Shown here in pieces: positions 50,192 to 54,851 of a stretch of 54,851 nucleotides of DNA (position 1 is the stretch's first letter; each line of letters starts with the position of its first letter). A model generated the notes under the pieces. That model was not told where the DNA came from. It saw only the letters and a list, made by a program, of their open reading frames with translations, and did not search any database. The stretch spans positions 1-54,851 of the forward strand of contig CAMWXB010000020.1 in the NCBI GenBank assembly GCA_947178125.1, read 5' to 3'. This DNA comes from an uncultured Lachnospiraceae bacterium (GTDB lineage: Bacteria; Bacillota; Clostridia; Lachnospirales; Lachnospiraceae). The position numbers and the translations under genes were made by a program.

Positions 50192-52186
50192 TCAGTGTTT
50201 TTTATAAAATTGTGTCTCATATCCATCCGCCCGGAGAAGGATATCCGGCATCCAGTCGGGAGACCTTCCCATCTGTTCACAGACGACTTTCAGGTCAACT
50301 CTGGGATCGCATTCGATAATCAGTTCATCATGAACATGCCCGACAATGAAGCAGTGACGGAGAGTTTGCATAGCATAGCAGAGAATGTCACGGCTGATGG
50401 CTTGGACAATATTCTCCACGAACTTCGGTCCATAGGATTCGATGCGTTCCCACTTCTTCGTGGAGCCTACACCTTCATAGGTGACGGATTCACCGCCGAA
50501 CTGGTTTGTGCCAATCCGGGGCTTTACATATGCAAGCCTTCGTCCTGAAGGAAGCTGGATGAAGAGCATGCCGCTTTTGTATAAGAACTTGATGCCACGA
50601 ACTTCTGCAGGGATCCGTTTTGTGATTGCGGTTTTAACAGCACGATCAACATCCCACCAAAAGGCGGTGATCATAGGATTTGAGTTACGCCAGACATTTA
50701 CAAGCGGCTGAAGATCTTCTTCCGGGAGTCCCATATCAAGAGCACCCATAGAGATCAGGGCACCGACGGATCCACCGTATCCGAGAGCCAATTCTGCTAT
50801 TTTTCCCTTCTGGCGCAGATGGCTGTTGACTCCGTGCTTTTCAACGGGAACGCCGAACATCTGTCTTGCGCTGGCACAATAGATATCTTTTCCTTCTGCG
50901 AATACTTTGGAGCGCCATGTTTCTCCGGCAAGGTGAGCGAGGACACGGGCTTCTATGGCGGAGAAGTCCGATACGATGAACTTATATCCTGGACGGGGTA
51001 CGAAGGCTGTTCTGATCAGCTGTGAGAGTGCGTCCGGGATATCATCGTAGAGAAGTTTCATGGTGTCATAGTCCCCGCTTTTGACGATGGCTCTGGCTTC
51101 TGCGAGATCGTTCATATGATTCTGTGGAAGGTTTTGTAATTGTATCAGGCGTCCGGCCCACCTGCCTGAGCGGTTGGCGCCGTAGAACTGGAACATGCCG
51201 TGGGCTCTGCCGTCTTTACAGACAGCGTTCTGCATTGCTTGGTATTTCTTCACGGATGATCTTGCAAGTTGCAGGCGGAGCTTCAGAGCGTCGGTAATGT
51301 TACCGTTAGCGTTACCGTCAGGATTTTTGACGAACTGAGCGACTTCCTTTTTGCCGAGGGATTCCATCTCTACTCCGTTTTCGGAAAGCCACTCTTTCAT
51401 CTGTGCTACGCTGTTTGGATTATCGAGCCCTGTGATATTCTGCATCTGAAGCATAAGGGTAGATTTTGATTTTTCATCAAAGGCGATGGCGTTTTCCACC
51501 ACACGCATATCCAGCATAATACCCCTGTCATTGATCTCCTGATCGAGATGGTATTCATCCCAGATGAAGTTCGGAACAGGATATTTAGCAAGGCGCTTCT
51601 TTATTGCCATTTCCACTTCTACATCCCGGCGGTTGTATTCTTTGAAGCGGATCCATTTTTCACTATCATGCTGGGGAAGGTTCCTGGTGCGCCCACCGTT
51701 TGATTTCGTAGGTTTGCACGGCGTACAGAAGTATCTGATCAGGTCTTTGCCTTCCTTCAGTTTCTGATCCTGAAGCTTTAATACGGCTCCAACGCCTTCC
51801 AGCGAGAGGGGGAGTCCCATATAGGCAGACCAGATCATGGTACATTTCCATGATTCCGGGTCGAGGTATTTGCTTGCCGTGTCTTCCTTGATGCTGTACC
51901 TAAAGAAGTGTTCCGGGTGATGACGCTTCAGCCAGTTGGAAAGACAGATTCGTTCAAAGCTGGCATTGAAGGCCCATTTGGTTACATTCTCATCAGATAG
52001 TGCTACAAGGATTTCCTCCGGGACGGTATCGCCGCAGGCAAGGTCATAAACCTTGACAGGGGATCCGTCCACGGAAACACCGAAGAGCAGTATCTCAAAA
52101 TTCTCAGACTCAGCGTATTTGTATGCTCCACATTTTGAGATATCAATGTCGCTGTAAGTCTCCAGATCGATTGACAATTCTTTCAT
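50192..52186 (-). CDS. Phage-type family A DNA polymerase (3'-5' exonuclease plus polymerase)
   Basis: The 664-residue protein begins with an exonuclease domain (DLETYSDIDISKCGAYKY, DxE motif). The polymerase part includes motif A SDFSAIEARVLAHLAGE, motif B around QKGKIAELALGYGGSVG and motif C VGHVHDELIIECD (HDE). The N-terminal 5' nuclease of bacterial Pol I is missing. It replicates the element's DNA. Same-strand gene order with DUF5688, DUF2815 and DUF2800 is a common replication block in Clostridial phages. Start follows GAGAAAGGAAAATCA; its upstream neighbour ends 13 bases away. Confidence 0.95.
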   Translation of the reverse strand: MKELSIDLETYSDIDISKCGAYKYAESENFEILLFGVSVDGSPVKVYDLACGDTVPEEILVALSDENVTKWAFNASFERICLSNWLKRHHPEHFFRYSIKEDTASKYLDPESWKCTMIWSAYMGLPLSLEGVGAVLKLQDQKLKEGKDLIRYFCTPCKPTKSNGGRTRNLPQHDSEKWIRFKEYNRRDVEVEMAIKKRLAKYPVPNFIWDEYHLDQEINDRGIMLDMRVVENAIAFDEKSKSTLMLQMQNITGLDNPNSVAQMKEWLSENGVEMESLGKKEVAQFVKNPDGNANGNITDALKLRLQLARSSVKKYQAMQNAVCKDGRAHGMFQFYGANRSGRWAGRLIQLQNLPQNHMNDLAEARAIVKSGDYDTMKLLYDDIPDALSQLIRTAFVPRPGYKFIVSDFSAIEARVLAHLAGETWRSKVFAEGKDIYCASARQMFGVPVEKHGVNSHLRQKGKIAELALGYGGSVGALISMGALDMGLPEEDLQPLVNVWRNSNPMITAFWWDVDRAVKTAITKRIPAEVRGIKFLYKSGMLFIQLPSGRRLAYVKPRIGTNQFGGESVTYEGVGSTKKWERIESYGPKFVENIVQAISRDILCYAMQTLRHCFIVGHVHDELIIECDPRVDLKVVCEQMGRSPDWMPDILLRADGYETQFYKKH

Positions 52187-52199
52187 TGATTTTCCTTTC

Positions 52200-52808
52200 T
52201 CATAGGGTGATGATGTATGCCTTGTCTGTCAGACGTTCCTCCGGTGCTACCTGTGTCTCATTGATCTCCTTGACCATAGCTGACAGTTCATCCAGATTGA
52301 GACTGCTGTCGTAAGGAGCGATCATCATTTCATGGATAGATGATGGGAGAACGAATAGCATATTGGTGTTATAAATCTGGGTAAAAGATCTAAGTGCTTT
52401 CCGATTCATGATAGCTGAGGCACCCTTGCACTTCCGGGAGTTTGTAATCACGTGGAATTTAACATCAGATTCCAGCGATCCATCATAGGGGATTCCGGTC
52501 ATTTCTGAGAGAACTTTTCCGAGGCTGGTAATCTGTGTGTCTGCGATGAGATTATTGAGCGCTTTATCCCATGCATCTGACTCCCTGATTCCGGCATTGG
52601 AGAGAAGAACCGGAACCACCTTTACCGAATAACAGGCTCCGTCTTCCTCTCCCTGCAAAATCAGGTATTGTTCAATGCCATCCAGGTCGCAGGGCCTTTT
52701 AACAAGGCTTTCATCGGAAGTCCGCTGCAGAGCAATAGTAATGTGCTCCAATATCCACTTTGGATCATTAAAATTGATTGCGATATCAGTCATGTTTTCC
52801 ATATTCAT
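52200..52808 (-). CDS. DUF5688-family phage/mobile-element protein
   Basis: The protein of about 202 residues ends in EMVKEINETQVAPEERLTDKAYII, wording I associate with the DUF5688 family common in Clostridial elements. Upstream segments include VKVVPVLLSNAGIRESDAWDKAL and a central Ser/Lys-rich region. The family's function is unknown; the predicted fold is mixed alpha/beta with no catalytic motif I can name. Start 52808 follows GAGGAGG. It is in the replication block, downstream of a hairpin terminator-like structure at 52826. Confidence 0.72.
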   Translation of the reverse strand: MNMENMTDIAINFNDPKWILEHITIALQRTSDESLVKRPCDLDGIEQYLILQGEEDGACYSVKVVPVLLSNAGIRESDAWDKALNNLIADTQITSLGKVLSEMTGIPYDGSLESDVKFHVITNSRKCKGASAIMNRKALRSFTQIYNTNMLFVLPSSIHEMMIAPYDSSLNLDELSAMVKEINETQVAPEERLTDKAYIITL

Positions 52809-52825
52809 GTGTGGCCTCCTCGTAT

Positions 52826-52855
52826 AAAAAGAGGGTGGCAGCATCGCCGCCACCC
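52826..52855 (-). terminator. Terminator-like hairpin between small membrane gene and DUF5688
   Basis: On the minus strand GGGTGGC (52855-52849) pairs with GCCACCC (52839-52833) and a T5 stretch (52830-52826) follows. It lies before the DUF5688 ribosome site, so it may weaken or regulate read-through. Confidence 0.5.
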
Positions 52856-52861
52856 AGCAGG

Positions 52862-53050
52862 TTATCGTCTTAAAATGTGGATGATGTCATCCAGTTTCTC
52901 ATTTATCTTCTCCAGATTGTCGATGCGCTTCTTCCTGTATTCCTTGGAGGCATCTGCTTTCTTGGAGATAGCTTCTATCGCGAATACAATCACGACGGCG
53001 ATCCCAATCATGGAGAAGAAAGCTACAATGTAGGTAAGTATGGTAGTCAT
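52862..53050 (-). CDS. Small single-pass membrane protein of the replication block
   Basis: A 62-residue protein beginning MTTILTYIVAFFSMIGIAVVI, one membrane segment (residues 4-25), then a charged helical tail (SKKADASKEYRKKRIDNLEK...). Start 53050 follows GAGGTG at seven bases. It lies between DUF2815 and DUF5688 genes. Unknown function; possibly a tether for replication or exclusion proteins, which is a guess. Confidence 0.6.
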   Translation of the reverse strand: MTTILTYIVAFFSMIGIAVVIVFAIEAISKKADASKEYRKKRIDNLEKINEKLDDIIHILRR

Positions 53051-53121
53051 TGATTTGCACCTCATTTCTTAGGTTGTCGCAGGCAGCGGCGGAAGTGCCG
53101 CCGCCCGCTTGGGTTGTCAGG

Positions 53122-53691
53122 TCAGTCGAGAAAATCATCCTCATCGTCCACGGTTGCGAAGTCATCCTCAGCTCTGGACTTGCCTCCGAGAGGTTCACCG
53201 TCGCGGATCTTCTGAAGATTGTTCAGACCGCAGGCGATTCCCTTGTTGCCGTTGCTGTTGAAAGCGTACAGATTGATGGATGCCCTGCCGTAAACGCCGG
53301 AATATACTTCGGAGCGTTCAAGGATAGGATTCCTGTCTGCATCCACGATTCCAGGAGCCGTTGCGCTGTTGGCGTTGATGAAGTAGCTGTTCTTGTAAGC
53401 CTCATCATCCGGTCTTTCCAGATCGCCATCACGGAGCGGGGTCTTGATAGCGGAGAGGGCAGGGACGGACTTGCCGTTGCCCTTGAGTTTGCTCTGACCT
53501 TCCTCATAGGCTGCCTGGATAGCTGCTTTGATCTTGGCGATAGTAGCGGCATCGGACTTCGGGATGATGAGCGATACGCTGTACTTCGGAGCTCCGCCGT
53601 TGATGCTCTTCGGATCCCAGACATTCGCATAGCTCCATCTGGTATTGATACCGGTAATAACTTTTGTAGGGATAGATACATTCTTTGCCAT
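53122..53691 (-). CDS. DUF2815-family protein (phage ssDNA-binding-like)
   Basis: The 189-residue protein starts MAKNVSIPTKVITGINTRWS. It carries the DUF2815 signature: SYANVWDPKSINGGAPKYS, VSLIIPKSDAATIAKIKAAI and SGVYGRASINLYAFNSNGNKGIACGLNNLQ. An acidic tail (EDDFATVDDEDDFLD) resembles the tails of single-stranded DNA-binding proteins, consistent with a role as phage SSB. Start 53691 follows GGAGG. It follows the DUF2800 nuclease gene by 13 bases and is part of one replication operon. Confidence 0.88.
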   Translation of the reverse strand: MAKNVSIPTKVITGINTRWSYANVWDPKSINGGAPKYSVSLIIPKSDAATIAKIKAAIQAAYEEGQSKLKGNGKSVPALSAIKTPLRDGDLERPDDEAYKNSYFINANSATAPGIVDADRNPILERSEVYSGVYGRASINLYAFNSNGNKGIACGLNNLQKIRDGEPLGGKSRAEDDFATVDDEDDFLD

Positions 53692-53704
53692 GATTTTTTC
53701 CTCC

Positions 53705-54826
53705 TTATTCTTCACTAAAATCATCTTTGGCTGTATTCAGTGCCGGTCTTTTATCTGACTCAGGCACAAGTGTCGGTTTGCCCGGCGGCTTGGTAATGAA
53801 GCCTGCCAGAAGTTCTTCAAATTTCTTCTTCCCGAGAAGGGAAGTCATTGCTGTGATTCCGAGTACCTTTTTCTCATAGGGGTCGTATCCGGCGTCTGTA
53901 ACGGCGGAAGCAACTGCGTTTTCGTCCGTGTACTTTCTGATTGATCTGCCTTCCACAACCTTGAATCCGGGATACCCTGTTCCGCTCATAGCCTGCTGAA
54001 GTGCGTATTCTTTGATGTCGCCGGCCCATGCTACCAGATCGTCGATCCGGGGAAGGATGGATGCGATTTCTTCATCATCCAGGGTGGCGGGCTGCTCAAA
54101 GTCATATGCTGCAAGCTCCATGTTGTACTCAGCTCTTTTGCGGCAGGTAGCCTTGACCTTGCAGAACTGGCAATGGTCTCCGGCGTGAAATTCGCCTTCG
54201 CCGTTATATGCAAGCTCCGCTGTCGGTTTCAGGAATCCTTCTGTCCATGCAAGCAGGTCTTCCTTGCTGATGGTGTAGATGCTGATGTTCTCACGGCGCG
54301 GTTGGAAGATCGTCATTTCGATGGATTCGATATCATAGATTCCGTCGTAGGTATCCAATGCTCCAAGCGCATAACACATCATTTGTGGATTGCTTTCTGC
54401 TTCTACCAGTATTCCGAGACTATATTTGAAATCTATGATCTGAAGGATGTTGTCTGCAATGATGAGGCAGTCGCCTGTTCCGAAACCGTCCGGTACCCAT
54501 TTTGAGAAATCCAGTCTCTGTTCAACGAGGATCAGCGGATCCTTGCAGTGCTGCTTTGCCTTTTCGTATTGCTCCATTACGAAGGAACAGTATTCATCGG
54601 TTGCATCCGCCATTTCTGTATCGAAGAAATCCAGATTCTCCGTCGGATCCTTAACATCTTCGCCTAACGCATGAAGAACTTTGTACTCACATAGCTCATG
54701 GGCATCGGTGCCTTGCTGGGCATATGGAGAGGATTCGTCCTTGATCTCCGCACAGAGCTTTGCTGAAGGCGGGCATGAGAGCCACCTGTGGGAAGCTGAG
54801 GCAGAGAGGTATGCGTGTCTAGGCAT
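53705..54826 (-). CDS. DUF2800-domain protein (PD-(D/E)XK, Cas4/RecB-like nuclease)
   Basis: The 373-residue protein begins MPRHAYLSASASHRWLSCPPS, with the SxSxxxRWxxCPxS signature of RecB/Cas4-like nucleases, and QGTDAHELCEYKVL. The catalytic core has GTGDCLIIADNILQIIDFKYS (ID.K motif) and a CxFCKVKATCRKR segment that with the N-terminal Cys could hold an iron-sulfur cluster. Phage exonucleases of this type act in recombination or end processing. It starts inside the end of an upstream gene (eight-base overlap) and is followed by DUF2815. Confidence 0.9.
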   Translation of the reverse strand: MPRHAYLSASASHRWLSCPPSAKLCAEIKDESSPYAQQGTDAHELCEYKVLHALGEDVKDPTENLDFFDTEMADATDEYCSFVMEQYEKAKQHCKDPLILVEQRLDFSKWVPDGFGTGDCLIIADNILQIIDFKYSLGILVEAESNPQMMCYALGALDTYDGIYDIESIEMTIFQPRRENISIYTISKEDLLAWTEGFLKPTAELAYNGEGEFHAGDHCQFCKVKATCRKRAEYNMELAAYDFEQPATLDDEEIASILPRIDDLVAWAGDIKEYALQQAMSGTGYPGFKVVEGRSIRKYTDENAVASAVTDAGYDPYEKKVLGITAMTSLLGKKKFEELLAGFITKPPGKPTLVPESDKRPALNTAKDDFSEE

Positions 54827-54851
54827 CTTTCAGTCCCTCCACTTCTTCCAC
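54819..54851 (-). CDS. 3' end of an upstream replication-block gene (partial)
   Basis: Eleven codons read from the window edge give VEEVEGLKDA and a TAG stop at 54819-54821. They overlap the DUF2800 start by eight bases, with the GGAG-type site of that gene inside. The product cannot be identified from so little. Confidence 0.5.
   Translation of the reverse strand: MEEVEGLKDA

Larger units (their letters stand above)
32340..54851. mobile_element. Integrated mobile element (prophage-like), left 22.5 kb
   Basis: From the rlmD 3' end on, the content changes from housekeeping to accessory: a SymE-like protein, small unknowns, a sigma/HTH-like gene, a defence operon and a phage-type replication block (DUF2800, DUF2815, DUF5688, family A DNA polymerase). 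No integrase, structural or conjugation genes are visible; they would lie beyond 54,851. Prophage is favoured by the replication block but an integrative element is possible. Confidence 0.65.

Noticed and set aside
53050-53718. Plus-strand frame opposite the DUF2815 gene
   Set aside because: It is an antisense shadow of a well-supported gene.

Overview
The window looks like a chromosomal segment of a Clostridia bacterium, most likely Lachnospiraceae. The basis is the set of family types (UvrD/PcrA, PspA plus SPFH pair, DUF1836, YerC, class III fructose bisphosphatase, a lysine-riboswitch dapA-dapB pair), strong GGAGG or AGAAAGG ribosome sites, moderate GC and Firmicutes-type terminators. No rRNA or species marker is present, so the genus is not called.

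Bases 1-32,440 are housekeeping chromosome. In order they hold: the 3' part of tRNA-Gly(GCC); a membrane glycosyltransferase broken by a G9 tract; a transglutaminase/flavoprotein/HAD operon; a class A penicillin-binding protein; YigZ and MgtE; TypA; an SSB-like protein; a corrinoid adenosyltransferase-like P-loop protein; a lysine riboswitch with dapA and dapB; fbp; a low-complexity lipoprotein; a HisA-type isomerase; a cold shock protein; YerC; DUF1836; an orphan solute-binding lipoprotein; an EamA-type transporter; a chemotaxis receptor; PspA and an SPFH/zinc-ribbon partner; PcrA; a small acidic membrane protein; and an RlmD-type 23S rRNA methyltransferase. Several intergenic regions carry two families of modular, strongly base-paired repeats placed directly upstream of genes.

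From about 32,340 to the window end the content is mobile. The boundary falls at the 3' end of the rlmD-type gene, at the codons for VETVCLLS, a recurrent integration site. The left arm has a SymE-like protein, small hypotheticals and a sigma/HTH-like gene. The right arm (50,192-54,851, minus strand) is a phage-type replication block: DUF2800 nuclease, DUF2815, a small membrane protein, DUF5688 and a family A DNA polymerase. The far end and the integrase lie outside the window.

Between the arms sits a 15.6 kb plus-strand operon (34,499-50,146) that looks like a compound anti-phage locus. It contains an HTH regulator, HsdM with a long C-terminal extension, HsdS, HsdR, an 850-residue protein with two separate zinc-protease motifs plus a helix-turn-helix, a DUF262/HNH (GmrSD-like) protein, and two adjacent dynamin-like GTPases resembling the Eleos/LeoABC type. 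Genes overlap or nearly touch and one strong terminator closes the set, so the parts probably act together or share regulation. This is the most promising candidate for an undescribed composite system in the window.
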